Below are positions 8,960-17,686 of a stretch of 64,000 bases of DNA, piece after piece (position 1 is the stretch's first letter; every line of letters begins with the position of its first letter). This stretch comes from DASUAS01 sp963720765. Its GTDB lineage: Bacteria; Actinomycetota; Acidimicrobiia; IMCC26256; DASPTH01. The position numbers were made by a program, and so were the translations under genes. The stretch spans positions 186,001-250,000 of the forward strand of contig CAVRGS010000001.1 of the NCBI GenBank assembly GCA_963720765.1, given 5' to 3'. The notes beneath the pieces are model-generated. The model worked only from the letters and a program-made list of their open reading frames with translations. It did not search any database and was not told the origin of the DNA.

Positions 8960-9889
8960 GTGAACTCTCCTGCGCACACGATCGAGGTCGCCGCGCTCGA
9001 GAAGCGCTACGGCGCCACGTGCGCAGTGGACGGGATCTCCTTCTCGATCGCGACCGGCGAGGTGTTCGGCCTGCTCGGGCCGAACGGCGCGGGCAAGACG
9101 ACCACCGTCGAGATCCTCGAGGGCTACCGCCGCCCCGACGCCGGTGAGGTGCGCGTGCTGGGCGTCGATCCGTGGCGCGACGGTGACGAACTCCGGCCGC
9201 GCATCGGGGTGATGCTGCAGGAAGGCGGTCTCTATCCAGGCGTGAAGCCGCTGGAGGCCCTGGAGCTGTTCGCCTCGTACTACGACGATCCCGACGATCC
9301 CGAGCGACTGTTGCACCTCGTCGGACTCGAGGACTCGCAGCAGACGCTCGTCCGGCGCATGTCGGGGGGACAGCAGCAGCGCCTGTCGCTCGCGCTGGCG
9401 CTGATCGGCAAGCCGAAGCTGGTGTTCCTCGACGAGCCGACCGCAGGCATGGACCCGCACGCGCGAGCGACGACGTGGACGATGATCCGTGAGCTGCGCG
9501 ACCGAGGGACGACCGTCGTGCTCACCACGCACGCGATGGACGAGGCCGAGCATCTGTGCGACCGGGTCGGCATCATCGACCACGGTCGACTGGTCGCGTT
9601 GGACACGCCCAAGGAGCTGACCACCCACGCGGCGTCGGACGAGACCACGTTCACCACGGTGAGCGGTCTTCCGGTCGACGAGCTCGCGGCGCGCCTCGGA
9701 CTCGCTCCCGGTTCCGCGCGCGAGGTGCGACCGGGGGACTATCTCGTCGGCGCGACGGCGACTCCCGAGCTGCTCGCCGCGATCACGGCGTGGCTCGCCG
9801 ACCAGGACGCGCTCCTGAGCGAGCTGCGGGCGGGCCGTCGGTCCCTGGAGGATGTGTTCCTCCGCCTCACGGGCGAAGGTCGCGCATGA
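8960..9889 (+). CDS. ABC transporter ATP-binding protein, ABC-2 exporter type
   Basis: A 309-residue ATPase of the drug/daunorubicin-type exporter class. Walker A GPNGAGKTT is at about residues 40-48, the signature MSGGQQQR at about 134-141, and Walker B LVFLDEP at about 154-160. The H-loop is in LTTHAMDEAEHL. A C-terminal domain of about 90 residues, ending in the LEDVFLRLTG motif, marks this class. The permease follows 10 bases downstream, so the two form a simple exporter; the substrate cannot be inferred. Confidence 0.92.
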   Translation: MNSPAHTIEVAALEKRYGATCAVDGISFSIATGEVFGLLGPNGAGKTTTVEILEGYRRPDAGEVRVLGVDPWRDGDELRPRIGVMLQEGGLYPGVKPLEALELFASYYDDPDDPERLLHLVGLEDSQQTLVRRMSGGQQQRLSLALALIGKPKLVFLDEPTAGMDPHARATTWTMIRELRDRGTTVVLTTHAMDEAEHLCDRVGIIDHGRLVALDTPKELTTHAASDETTFTTVSGLPVDELAARLGLAPGSAREVRPGDYLVGATATPELLAAITAWLADQDALLSELRAGRRSLEDVFLRLTGEGRA

Positions 9890-9899
9890 AGGCACACGG

Positions 9900-10631
9900 A
9901 TGAAGGCGGCTGCGATCCGGGCCCAGACCCGCATCGAGATGCTGCTCACGGTGCGGCGAGGCGAGAGCCTGCTCGTCACGCTGGTGATCCCGCTCGGCAT
10001 CCTCGTGTTCTTCTCGTCGGTCGACGCGGTGAACACCAGCTACAAGGATCCGGTCGACTTCCTCGTCCCCGGTGTCCTCGCGCTGGCCGTGATGTCGAGC
10101 GCGATGGTGAGCCTCGGGATCGCCACCGGCTACGAACGCCGCTACGGCGTCCTGAAGCGACTCGGGTCGACACCGCTGTCCCGCGCCGGCCTCCTCACCG
10201 CCAAGACGCTCAACGTGCTCGCGCTCGAGGTGGTCCAGGCGACCGTGATCGTGGTCACCGGCATCGCGCTCGGGTGGAACGCCACCGGGGGTCTCGTCGC
10301 CGCCATCGCGTTGCTGCTCGTCGGCACCGTCGCCTTCGCGGGGATCGGCATGCTCATGGCCGGCACGCTGCGGGCGGAGGCCAACCTCGCGCTCGCCAAC
10401 GGGCTGTTCCTCGTGCTGCTGTTCCTCGGCGGGATGGCCTACCCGCTGGCCAAGCTTCCCGATGCAGTCGAAGCGGTCGCCAAGCTGTTGCCCGCGGCCG
10501 CGTTGTCGGAGACGGTGCGCGCCGCGCTCACACCGGGTCGTTCGTTCCCCTTCGGCGAGCTCGTGGTGCTGCTCGTCTGGGCCGTCGCCGCGCCCGTTGC
10601 CGCCGCCCATTGGTTCCGCTGGGAGGAGTGA
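9900..10631 (+). CDS. ABC-2 type transporter permease
   Basis: A 243-residue membrane protein with six predicted helices and the ABC-2 family segment YGVLKRLGSTPLSR in the first cytoplasmic loop. It works with the ATPase directly upstream. The ATG at 9900 is the first start after the ATPase gene. Its last 104 bases overlap, tail to tail, the 3' end of the redoxin gene on the other strand. Confidence 0.9.
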   Translation: MKAAAIRAQTRIEMLLTVRRGESLLVTLVIPLGILVFFSSVDAVNTSYKDPVDFLVPGVLALAVMSSAMVSLGIATGYERRYGVLKRLGSTPLSRAGLLTAKTLNVLALEVVQATVIVVTGIALGWNATGGLVAAIALLLVGTVAFAGIGMLMAGTLRAEANLALANGLFLVLLFLGGMAYPLAKLPDAVEAVAKLLPAAALSETVRAALTPGRSFPFGELVVLLVWAVAAPVAAAHWFRWEE

Positions 10632-11250
10632 CGCGCGTCGAGCGCGTGATCTTCGCGAGCTGCTGATCGAGGAGCTCCTGCGTGAGGCCCCGGATCACGT
10701 GGCTGCGGATGATCCCGTGCTTGTCGATGAAGAAGGTCTCGGGCAGTCCGGTGACTCCGTAGCCCCGGCGCACGCCCTGGGTGCCGTCGAAGCCGTTGGG
10801 CCAGTCGGCGTGCTGCCCGGCTGCGAACCTGCGCCCGTCGGACTCGACGAAGTCCTGCGTGTTCACACCGACGAGGGCGAAGTCGTTCCGGGCCGCGTGG
10901 GTGTCACGCAAGAGCGGGAACTCCTTGCGGCACGGCGTGCACCACGACGCCCAGAAGTTCAGCACCACCGGCGTGCCGCGGTAGTCGGCGAGGCTCACGG
11001 TCTTGCCGTCGAGCGTCTTCAGGGTGAAGTCGGGGGCGCGCTCGCCGACCTTGGCGGAGAGCACCTTCGGCACCACCGTGCCCGGTGCTCCGCCGTCGTC
11101 GGAGCCGGCCACGACCACCCACGTGACCACACCGACTGCGAGCACGACCACGACCGCGATGCCGGCGAGGATCCAACGGGCCCGGCGGGACGGGCCCGGA
11201 GCGTCGACGGACTGGGCGTCAGACGGTGCGGAGGAGGGTGTCGACGGCAA
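10528..11250 (-). CDS. membrane-anchored thioredoxin-like protein (ResA/TlpA type)
   Basis: A thiol-disulfide protein with one N-terminal membrane anchor (WILAGIAVVVVLAVGV) and an extracytoplasmic redoxin domain. The active site is WASWCTPCRKEF, and the cis-Pro region is GVTGLPETFFIDKHG. Such proteins reduce apocytochrome c or metal-binding cysteines, and its place right behind ctaB suggests oxidase assembly. No ATG or GTG lies before the anchor, so the TTG at 11250, inside the end of ctaB, is the best start. The last 40 residues are Arg-rich, unlike the family, and lie antisense to the permease gene. Confidence 0.8.
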   Translation of the reverse strand: MPSTPSSAPSDAQSVDAPGPSRRARWILAGIAVVVVLAVGVVTWVVVAGSDDGGAPGTVVPKVLSAKVGERAPDFTLKTLDGKTVSLADYRGTPVVLNFWASWCTPCRKEFPLLRDTHAARNDFALVGVNTQDFVESDGRRFAAGQHADWPNGFDGTQGVRRGYGVTGLPETFFIDKHGIIRSHVIRGLTQELLDQQLAKITRSTRVTPPSGTNGRRQRARRRPRRAAPRARRRGTNDPV

Positions 11251-12188
11251 CGGCGGCGAAGAGCAGCGCGAGGTAGGTGTTCGAGTAGGTGAACAACCGT
11301 ATGGCCTGCGCCGGCGTGGTGTCGCGCGCCAGCCGGATGGCCTGGCCGATGAAGAGCGCACCGAGGACGGCCGCGGTGACGATGTAGACCGCGCCCACGT
11401 TGTCGGTGGTGAACGGCAGCACGAACGTGACGGCGACGACGACGAACGAGTACACGACGATCTGGCGGACCGCGGCCGGGATGCCCTTCGCCACCGGCAG
11501 CATGGGAATTCCGGCCGCCTTGTAGTCGTCGAAGTACTTCAGTGACAACGCCCAGAAGTGCGGCGGCGTCCAGAGGAACACGATGGCGAACAGGACCCAC
11601 GCGGGCGGCGCGAGGCCGCCGGTGACCGCAGCCCAGCCGACCAGCACCGGTACCGCACCGGCGGCGCCGCCGATCACGATGTTCTGCGGGCTGCGCGGCT
11701 TCAGCCAGATCGTGTACACGAAGACGTAGAACAACATCGCGCTGACCGCGAGCGCTGCGGAGAGCAGGTTCACCGTCGACCAGAGCAGCGCGAACGCCAG
11801 CGCTTCGAGCACGAGGCCGAACACCAGGGCGCCTTCGGGCTTGACGTCGCCGTGGGGGAGCGGCCGGTGCGCGGTGCGGCGCATCATCTGGTCGCGGATC
11901 GCGTTCGATCCAGCAGTTGATGGTGTTGGCCCCGCCCGCGGCGAGCGCACCACCGACGAGCACGGCGAGGATCAGACCGATCGACGGCATCTCGCCGTCG
12001 GCGAGGATCATCGACGGCAGCGTGGTGACGAGCAGCAGCTCGATCACGCGCGGCTTCGTGAGATGGAAGTAGGCGAGCGCGGCGCGCACCGACCGGCGGG
12101 ACCGCGACTCCGGCGCTGCGACCTCGGCGCGGGCCTGGGTCACGAGCGGCGCCGTCGTGCGCCCGGCAACCTCCGAGATCTCGCCCAC
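11219..12188 (-). CDS. ctaB: protoheme IX farnesyltransferase (heme O synthase), apparent 1-base frameshift near 11898
   Basis: UbiA-superfamily membrane enzyme that adds a farnesyl group to heme B, giving heme O, the substrate of CtaA. The N-terminal part has YFHLTKPRVIELLLVTTLP and GGANTINCWIERD. The remainder, from QMMRRTAHRPLPHG through the second aspartate motif YFDDYKAAGIPMLP, is in another frame. Removing one base at about 11895-11902 restores WIERDRDQMMRRTAHRP, the first Asp-rich motif, and a 322-residue protein of normal size. The enzyme should be needed for aa3 oxidase, so a sequence error is likelier than decay. GTG start with TAGATT 7 bases upstream. Confidence 0.9.
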
Positions 12189-12195
12189 TCGGTCG

Positions 12196-12201
12196 AATCT
12201 A
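12196..12201 (-). promoter_or_regulatory. -10 element of ctaB
   Basis: Minus-strand TAGATT followed by 7 bases and the GTG of ctaB. The GroES-like gene's own -10 lies 35 bases away in the opposite direction. Confidence 0.5.
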
Positions 12202-12235
12202 GCCGCCGGTCGGGAGCAGCCACGAAGCCGAACGG

Positions 12236-12241
12236 TAACCT
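12236..12241 (+). promoter_or_regulatory. -10 element of the GroES-like gene
   Basis: TAACCT, 6 bases before the ATG at 12248; no ribosome site. Confidence 0.5.
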
Positions 12242-12247
12242 CCGCCC

Positions 12248-12592
12248 ATGGCTGCCTCCGCCGACGAGCGTGACGACGACGCCAAGCACTCGATCCGCAT
12301 GACTGCCGACCGCTTGCTCGTGCTGCCGTCCGACGACGCCGGCGACCGCAAGAGCCGCGGGGGCATCCTCATCCCCGCGACCGCCAACCGCAACCGGCGC
12401 CTCGCATGGGCCGAGGTCGTCGCGGTCGGGCCGACGGTGCGGAACCTCGAAGCGAGCGACCGGGTGCTGTTCGCGCCCGACGCAGGGTTCGAGGTCGAGA
12501 TCCGGGGCGAGGAGTACCTCATCCTGCGCGAACGCGACATCCACACGGTCGCGTCGGCGCGCGAAGACGGTCAGACCGGCCTGTACCTCTGA
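12248..12592 (+). CDS. GroES/Cpn10-like co-chaperonin family protein
   Basis: A 114-residue protein with the Cpn10 fold. MTADRLLVLPS opens the barrel, the mobile-loop position carries DRKSRGGILIPATA, and GEEYLILRERDIHTV closes it as in GroES. The first 18 residues are an acidic extension not found in classical GroES. No groEL is next to it, so it may be the lone Cpn10 paralog known in actinobacteria rather than the main co-chaperonin. Confidence 0.8.
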   Translation: MAASADERDDDAKHSIRMTADRLLVLPSDDAGDRKSRGGILIPATANRNRRLAWAEVVAVGPTVRNLEASDRVLFAPDAGFEVEIRGEEYLILRERDIHTVASAREDGQTGLYL

Positions 12593-12608
12593 CGCTCGCC
12601 GGGCCCGA

Positions 12609-13595
12609 TCACCGCACCAGCACCTCGGGCCCGGAACCCCCGAACCGGTCGACTGCGAAGGTGGACGGGCCTGGTTGGGCATAGGCACCCACCGGGAGCG
12701 GCGTCGTCGTCACGGCGCCGGCGTCGAGCTCGACGTGCCAGGTTCCGAACGTGATCCCGGTCGCGGGGCCGTCGTTGACGATGCGCACCCACTGCAGGCC
12801 GGTCACGGCGACGCACCGGGGGGCGGGGACGTCGACGTGGAGGACGATCTCGACGATCGAGTCGTCGCGGGCCGGGCACACCCCGGCAGCCGGCTGGTTC
12901 ACCGGCTCGGGCGCCGTGCGCTGCGGCGGCCCCGCGGGAGCAACGTTGACGAGCACCGGCGCGCTCGCCAGCGCGGCGCGCGTCTCGGTGCCCGCGAGGC
13001 CGTCGACCGTGATGTCCTGGGACGCCTGGAACGCGCGGGTCGCGGCCTCGGTGGACGGGCCGTACACGCCATCGGCATCGAGCGGCGCGACCGGCGTTCC
13101 GGCCGCGTCGATCCAGCGGTCGAGCCCGATCTGCCAGTCCCGCACGGCCGGGCCCCGGTCGCCGGGCGAGAGGTACGGCTCGTGGGCAGCCGGGGCACGA
13201 CCGGCGGCGATCAGGGCCGGCGCGCTGAGGTAGGCGGCGCGCGTGACCGGTCCGACCAGCCCGTCGACGGGCAACCCCTGCGCGAACTGGAAGCGACGGG
13301 TGACCGAATCGGTCAGCAGGCCGTAGCTCCCGTCGACGGCGAGACGGAACGATTCGCCCGGCGCGGTTGCTTCGAGCCAGTCGTTCATCACCTCCTGCCA
13401 TGTGACGACGGCCGCGCCGGCCGCGCCGACCCCGAGGACCGGCGAGTCGGTGGTCCAGGCGAGCGTCAGCCCCGGGGAAGCCTCGGTCGCGCCGGCGGCC
13501 GGCATGCCGGCGACCGCGAACAGGCACGCCACGAGGCTCCCGACCACCCACCCGACGACGCCGCGCCGACCGCGCCGCGGCCCACGGTTCCTCAT
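12609..13595 (-). CDS. secreted protein with two peptidoglycan-binding-like domains
   Basis: A 328-residue exported protein. A basic N-terminus and hydrophobic core (GVVGWVVGSLVACLFAVAGM) with an A-x-A cleavage area look like a signal peptide. Two repeats follow with the PG_binding_1 pattern: LAVDGSYGLLTDSVTRRFQ with VDGLVGPVTRAAY, and LDADGVYGPSTEAATRAFQ with VDGLAGTETRAAL. The C-terminal 100 residues form an all-beta domain of unknown role. The start (MRNRGPRRGRRG) overlaps the stop of the upstream gene (ATGA), so the two are coupled. Confidence 0.8.
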   Translation of the reverse strand: MRNRGPRRGRRGVVGWVVGSLVACLFAVAGMPAAGATEASPGLTLAWTTDSPVLGVGAAGAAVVTWQEVMNDWLEATAPGESFRLAVDGSYGLLTDSVTRRFQFAQGLPVDGLVGPVTRAAYLSAPALIAAGRAPAAHEPYLSPGDRGPAVRDWQIGLDRWIDAAGTPVAPLDADGVYGPSTEAATRAFQASQDITVDGLAGTETRAALASAPVLVNVAPAGPPQRTAPEPVNQPAAGVCPARDDSIVEIVLHVDVPAPRCVAVTGLQWVRIVNDGPATGITFGTWHVELDAGAVTTTPLPVGAYAQPGPSTFAVDRFGGSGPEVLVR

Positions 13596-14164
13596 CGTGT
13601 CGCTCCCGTGTCGGCATCGACCAACGCCGGCGTCGCCCGGGGCGCGGGCGTCTCGGCCGTCAACTCCGACGCCGCGCACTCCAGGAGGCCGGCACCGAGC
13701 GAGCGGTAGAGCGCCTGAGCGCTCTCCAGCTCGGCGATCGACGCGCCATCGCGCTCGGCCAGGCCGAAGACCCGGTGCGCGCCTCGGTACAGCTCGGCGA
13801 GCTCGGGGCGGTGCACCGAGAGGGCGTCCGCGCGGGCCTTGCCATCCGGACCGTCGAACCCCCGGACGCGCAACACCCGCACCGTGAGGTCCTCGGCGGC
13901 GCGCACACCACGTCCGGCGTCATCCGCGAACACACGCCCGAGCGTGCGCCAGTCGTGGACGAAGCTCCGCCGGTCGGCCGCTGACAGCGGGACCGCGACG
14001 ACGTGTCGGAACCGGGCGAGGCGCCGTTCGAGGACCAATTCGCCCTCGCTCCGACCTTCGATCGCGACGACCCGGTCGTACTCCGGCCCGAAACGCTCCC
14101 GCAGCACGTGCGCACGAACGTCACGACGATGGCGGTGGAATGACTGGCGAGCCGTCGCAACCAC
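13592..14164 (-). CDS. conserved actinobacterial protein with RERFGPEYDR motif, function unknown
   Basis: A 190-residue, Arg/Ala-rich helical protein. The HVLRERFGPEYDRVV segment and the later LSAADRRSFVHDWR segment recur in many uncharacterised actinobacterial proteins, often behind a single membrane helix. Here the frame starts with a GTG and no membrane helix. In another frame just upstream (about 14150-14251) an ATG opens a short hydrophobic stretch, MDVLVMAVFAAGLVVIE, so the anchor may have been lost through an indel; this is uncertain. Its stop overlaps the start of the peptidoglycan-binding protein gene. Confidence 0.6.
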   Translation of the reverse strand: MVATARQSFHRHRRDVRAHVLRERFGPEYDRVVAIEGRSEGELVLERRLARFRHVVAVPLSAADRRSFVHDWRTLGRVFADDAGRGVRAAEDLTVRVLRVRGFDGPDGKARADALSVHRPELAELYRGAHRVFGLAERDGASIAELESAQALYRSLGAGLLECAASELTAETPAPRATPALVDADTGATR

Positions 14165-14363
14165 GGCCGCGCTCGATCACCACCAGTCCGGCAGCGAACA
14201 CGGCCATCACGAGCACGTCCATGAAGAGGCTCCCAGCACGACGGAATCCGTACCGTTGCGTGATGCCCGCGACGCGTGACCGTGCGGTTGTCGTACCGTC
14301 GCGAACGTGTGACGAACGCGCTCTGCGTCGGTCGAAACCGCCCGAGGGTCCGATTCGTACGAT

Positions 14364-15191
14364 TCAGCGCTTGCGCTTCGTGCTCAACTTCACCGGCACC
14401 TCCGCCGGGTGCGTCACCGGTGCGAAGGAGGTTGCCCGTCGGCCGTCGAGGTACTCGGCGACCTGCCCGTAGAGCTTCTTGCCGAGCATCTTGCGCAGCT
14501 CGATCGCCATCGACTCGTAGACCGGGCGCTTGCCCACGAACGCCTCGGGCGCCTCCGTGCACCACCAGCCGAAGTCCTCGCCGCCTTCGCCCCAGCCCTC
14601 ACGACCGAACTCGGTGAGCCGCGAGATCACGGTGCCGTCGTCCTGCTCGTCGTCGAGACGCCGCAGCGGCACCTGCCAGCAGACCTCGGGTTTGTACTCG
14701 CTGAAGTGCTTGCCGGTGTTCATCGCGTGCAGGTGCAACGCGCATCCTGGTCCGGCGTCGAAGCCGGGACGGTTGAGGAAGATGCAGGCGTCGTCGACCA
14801 CCTTGGTCTTCCATTCGGTGGGGCCGGGCTCGTCGTCGGGCTCGGGGACGACCTTCTCGTAGACGCCTTTGCGCCCGAGCTTGGCGAACTGCCACTCGTC
14901 GGCGCGCAAGGTCTTGGCCACCTTCGCCACATGGTCGCGGTCGGCCTTGTCGGTGAAGTGAGCGCCGTAGGTGCAGCAGCCGTGCACCAGCTCGGGTGTC
15001 GGTTCGGTCCAGATGCCCTGGCACCCACAGCCGAAGATGCACTCCCACGACGAGAGCAGGAACGTCACGTCGATCTGCCACGTGCGACCGTCGTCGACCG
15101 GGTCGGCGAACGCCACCCACTCCCGCGCGGCTTTGGTCGCCGCCGCGTGCTTGCTGCCGTTCGGACTGCCGTTGCGCGTGCCCTTGCCCAT
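14364..15191 (-). CDS. cysteine-rich protein, DUF3109/YkgJ-like metal-binding
   Basis: A 275-residue cytoplasmic-looking protein with clustered cysteines: WECIFGCGCQG, HGCCTYGAHF, then VVDDACIFLNR and GPGCALHLHA. This order, with GxHF after a CC pair and a later CxFL...GCxLH, resembles DUF3109/YkgJ-type putative zinc or Fe-S chelating domains; the match is from memory of the pattern. The basic N-terminus (GKGTRNGSPNGSKH) and C-terminus (KLSTKRKR) may bind nucleic acid. ATG at 15191. It diverges from the glcDEF operon, and the two starts are at most 36 bases apart. Confidence 0.65.
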   Translation of the reverse strand: MGKGTRNGSPNGSKHAAATKAAREWVAFADPVDDGRTWQIDVTFLLSSWECIFGCGCQGIWTEPTPELVHGCCTYGAHFTDKADRDHVAKVAKTLRADEWQFAKLGRKGVYEKVVPEPDDEPGPTEWKTKVVDDACIFLNRPGFDAGPGCALHLHAMNTGKHFSEYKPEVCWQVPLRRLDDEQDDGTVISRLTEFGREGWGEGGEDFGWWCTEAPEAFVGKRPVYESMAIELRKMLGKKLYGQVAEYLDGRRATSFAPVTHPAEVPVKLSTKRKR

Positions 15192-15197
15192 TGGGAC

Positions 15198-16661
15198 ATG
15201 AGCGTAAGCGACGGCCGTCGTAGTCTCGTGAACATCGACGACACGCACGCGCTCCTCAACGACCTCCAGGCGGTCCTCGGTCCCGACGGCGCGCGCGCCG
15301 AACCGCTCGAACTGGCGTTGTACTCACGCGACGCGGGCGTCGCACGCGGACGCGCCGCGGTCGTGTGCTTCCCGCGCTCGGGCGACGAGGTCGCGAGCGC
15401 AGTGCGAGTCGCCGCGCACCACGACCGTCCCTTCGTGACGCGGGGGAGCGGCACCGGGCTCGCCGGCGGCGCGACTCCCGTCGACGATCCCGTGGTGATC
15501 GTGACCACGCGGCTGAACCGAGTCCTCGAGGTCGACCCCGACGAGCGCGTGGCCTGGGTGGAACCGGGCGTGCTCAACCTCGACCTGAGCCGCGAGGTGG
15601 CCCACCTCGGTCTGCACTACGCCCCCGATCCGTCGTCGCAACAGGCGTGCACCATCGGCGGCAACGTCGCCACCAACGCCGGCGGGCCGCACTGCCTCGC
15701 CTCGGGCGTCACCGCCACCCACGTGCTCGCACTCGACGTCGTGCTGGCCGATGGTTCGATCGCGCACCTCGGCGGACTCGAACCCGACCCGCCGGGCTTC
15801 GACCTCCGGGGCTGCTTCGTGGGGTCCGAAGGCACCATGGGCATCGCCACCCGCATCGCGGTCCGACTCACTCCCGACCCCCCGGTGGTGAGCACGCTGC
15901 TGCTCGACTTCACCTCGATCGAGGACGCCGCCGCCACCGTCAGCGGCATCATCGCCGCCGGGATCGTGCCCGCCGCGCTCGAGATGATGGACGCCGAGAT
16001 CACCCGGGCGGTCGAGGACTACGTCGGCGCGGGGTACCCCCGCGACGCAGCCGCGGTGCTCCTGGTCGAGGTCGACGGACTCGACGGTGGCGTCGCGCAC
16101 CAGGTCGACGCGGTCTCCCGCGTCGGGCTCGAACACGGCGCGCGCACAGTGCGGGTCGCGGCGGACGACGCCGAGCGCGCGTTGCTCTGGAAGGGACGCA
16201 AGTCGGCGTTCGGTGCCATCGCGCGGATCGCGCCCGACTACTACCTGCACGACGCGGTGGTCCCGCGCACGAGGCTCGTGGACGTGCTCCGCCAGGTGTA
16301 TGCGATCGCCGCCGAACAGCGGCTCACGATGATGAACGTGTTCCACGCCGGCGACGGCAACCTCCATCCGCTGATCGTGTTCGACGCCCGGGAGCCCGGC
16401 GTGTGGGAGCGCGTGCACCGCGCGGGCGACGAGATCCTGGCCGCGTGCGTCGCCGCCGGCGGCGTGCTCTCGGGGGAGCACGGCATCGGGCTGGAGAAGC
16501 GCGAGTCCATGCCGCTCATCTTCGGGGCCGACGACCTCGACGCACAGGCCCGTCTTCGTGACGCGTTCGATCCGTCGGGCCGAGCCAACCCGCAGAAGAT
16601 CCTCCCGAGCGGGAGTCGCTGCGGTGAGCTGCAGCGGATCCCCGAAGGGGCGTGGATCTGA
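15198..16661 (+). CDS. glcD: FAD-linked oxidase, glycolate oxidase subunit GlcD type
   Basis: Flavoprotein of the FAD-binding type 4/GlcD family, which oxidises a 2-hydroxy acid such as glycolate or D-lactate. The FAD domain shows FVTRGSGTGLAGGATP and CTIGGNVATNAGG; the C-terminal cap carries MNVFHAGDGNLHPL and GEHGIGLEKR, both hallmarks of the family. About 487 residues from the ATG at 15198, or 477 from the GTG at 15228, where the conserved part begins. A TAGTCT at 15221-15226 sits too close to either start for a leaderless mRNA, so the start is not settled. First gene of glcDEF. Confidence 0.88.
   Translation: MSVSDGRRSLVNIDDTHALLNDLQAVLGPDGARAEPLELALYSRDAGVARGRAAVVCFPRSGDEVASAVRVAAHHDRPFVTRGSGTGLAGGATPVDDPVVIVTTRLNRVLEVDPDERVAWVEPGVLNLDLSREVAHLGLHYAPDPSSQQACTIGGNVATNAGGPHCLASGVTATHVLALDVVLADGSIAHLGGLEPDPPGFDLRGCFVGSEGTMGIATRIAVRLTPDPPVVSTLLLDFTSIEDAAATVSGIIAAGIVPAALEMMDAEITRAVEDYVGAGYPRDAAAVLLVEVDGLDGGVAHQVDAVSRVGLEHGARTVRVAADDAERALLWKGRKSAFGAIARIAPDYYLHDAVVPRTRLVDVLRQVYAIAAEQRLTMMNVFHAGDGNLHPLIVFDAREPGVWERVHRAGDEILAACVAAGGVLSGEHGIGLEKRESMPLIFGADDLDAQARLRDAFDPSGRANPQKILPSGSRCGELQRIPEGAWI
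15201..15206 (-). promoter_or_regulatory. possible -10 element of the cysteine-rich gene
   Basis: Minus-strand TACGCT, 9 bases before the ATG at 15191. It lies within the first codons of glcD if that gene starts at 15198. Confidence 0.35.
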
Positions 16662-17686
16662 TGGTTGCGATCACCGCCGTCGACCAGCTGTGCGACATCG
16701 TCGCGGGAGCAACCGCGATCGCACCCGTCGGGGCGGGGACGCACTGGGAGGTCGGGGGACCACCGCCGAGCGGTGCCGACGTGGTTCGCGTCTCTGCTCC
16801 GGACGGCGTCGTCACCTACGATCCCGCCGACCTCACGGTGACGGTGGGCGCGGGGACGACGTGCGACGACTTGACCGCCGTGTTGGGTGCAGCAGGGCAG
16901 GAATGCGCGCTCGATCCCCGCGACGGCGGCGCGACGATCGGCGGGGTGCTGGCCACCGGCCTCTCCGGGCATCGCCGCCTGCGCCTCGGACCACTGCGCG
17001 ACCGGGTGCTCGAAGTGCGGTTCGTGACCGCCGACGGCCGACTCGTGAAGGGCGGCGGCCCCACGGTGAAGAACGTGAGTGGCTTCGACCTCCCGCGGCT
17101 GCTGGTCGGCTCGCTCGGCACCATCGGCGTGCTGGTGCAGGTCACGCTGCGCTGTCAGCCGCGCCCGACCACCTCGGAGTGGTTCAGCACGACCGCGGAT
17201 CCGTTCGCGGCGCGACGAGCGCTCTACCGGCCGTCGTGCATCGCGTGGGACGGCACCACGACGCACGTGCTGCTCGAGGGGGTCGCCGCCGACGTGAGCG
17301 CCGAGCGCAAGCGACTCGACGCGCCCGCGGCGCGCAGTGGCGCGCCGGAGTGGCCCGAGGGCACGCACCGCGCACGCATCTCGGTCCGCCCGTCGGCGCT
17401 GAGCGCGCTCACACCCGATCTCGATGCGGCCGGCGTGCGCTGGCTGGCCGAGGTCGGGGTGGGAACGGTGCACGTCGCGGGCGACGACGAGCGAGCCCTG
17501 GCCCGGGCGCGGGAGGCGGCGACCGGCGCGGGCGGCTGGATGCTGCGCGAAGCCGGCGCGCCCGGGCTCGACGGATTCGGGATCGAGATGCCCAACGCCC
17601 GGCTCGCCGAGCGCGTCCGCGCCGCGTTCGACCCCACCGGGAAGTGCTCACCCGGTCGGCTGCCGCGAGGTCGCGCGGATGACTGA
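16661..17686 (+). CDS. glcE: FAD-binding protein, glycolate oxidase subunit GlcE type
   Basis: A 341-residue second flavin subunit. The FAD type-4 domain shows ATIGGVLATGLSGHRRLRLG and the GGGPTVKNVSGFDLPRLLVG segment, typical of GlcE. The C-terminus ends with RAAFDPTGKCSPGRLP. The start overlaps the stop of glcD (TGATG), and the gene overlaps glcF by 8 bases. GlcDEF work together as a membrane-associated 2-hydroxyacid dehydrogenase. Confidence 0.88.
   Translation: MVAITAVDQLCDIVAGATAIAPVGAGTHWEVGGPPPSGADVVRVSAPDGVVTYDPADLTVTVGAGTTCDDLTAVLGAAGQECALDPRDGGATIGGVLATGLSGHRRLRLGPLRDRVLEVRFVTADGRLVKGGGPTVKNVSGFDLPRLLVGSLGTIGVLVQVTLRCQPRPTTSEWFSTTADPFAARRALYRPSCIAWDGTTTHVLLEGVAADVSAERKRLDAPAARSGAPEWPEGTHRARISVRPSALSALTPDLDAAGVRWLAEVGVGTVHVAGDDERALARAREAATGAGGWMLREAGAPGLDGFGIEMPNARLAERVRAAFDPTGKCSPGRLPRGRADD

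Noticed and set aside
14350..14370. Short palindrome around TCGTACGA
   Set aside because: Eight bases are expected by chance in a window of this size, and no promoter or second copy is nearby.
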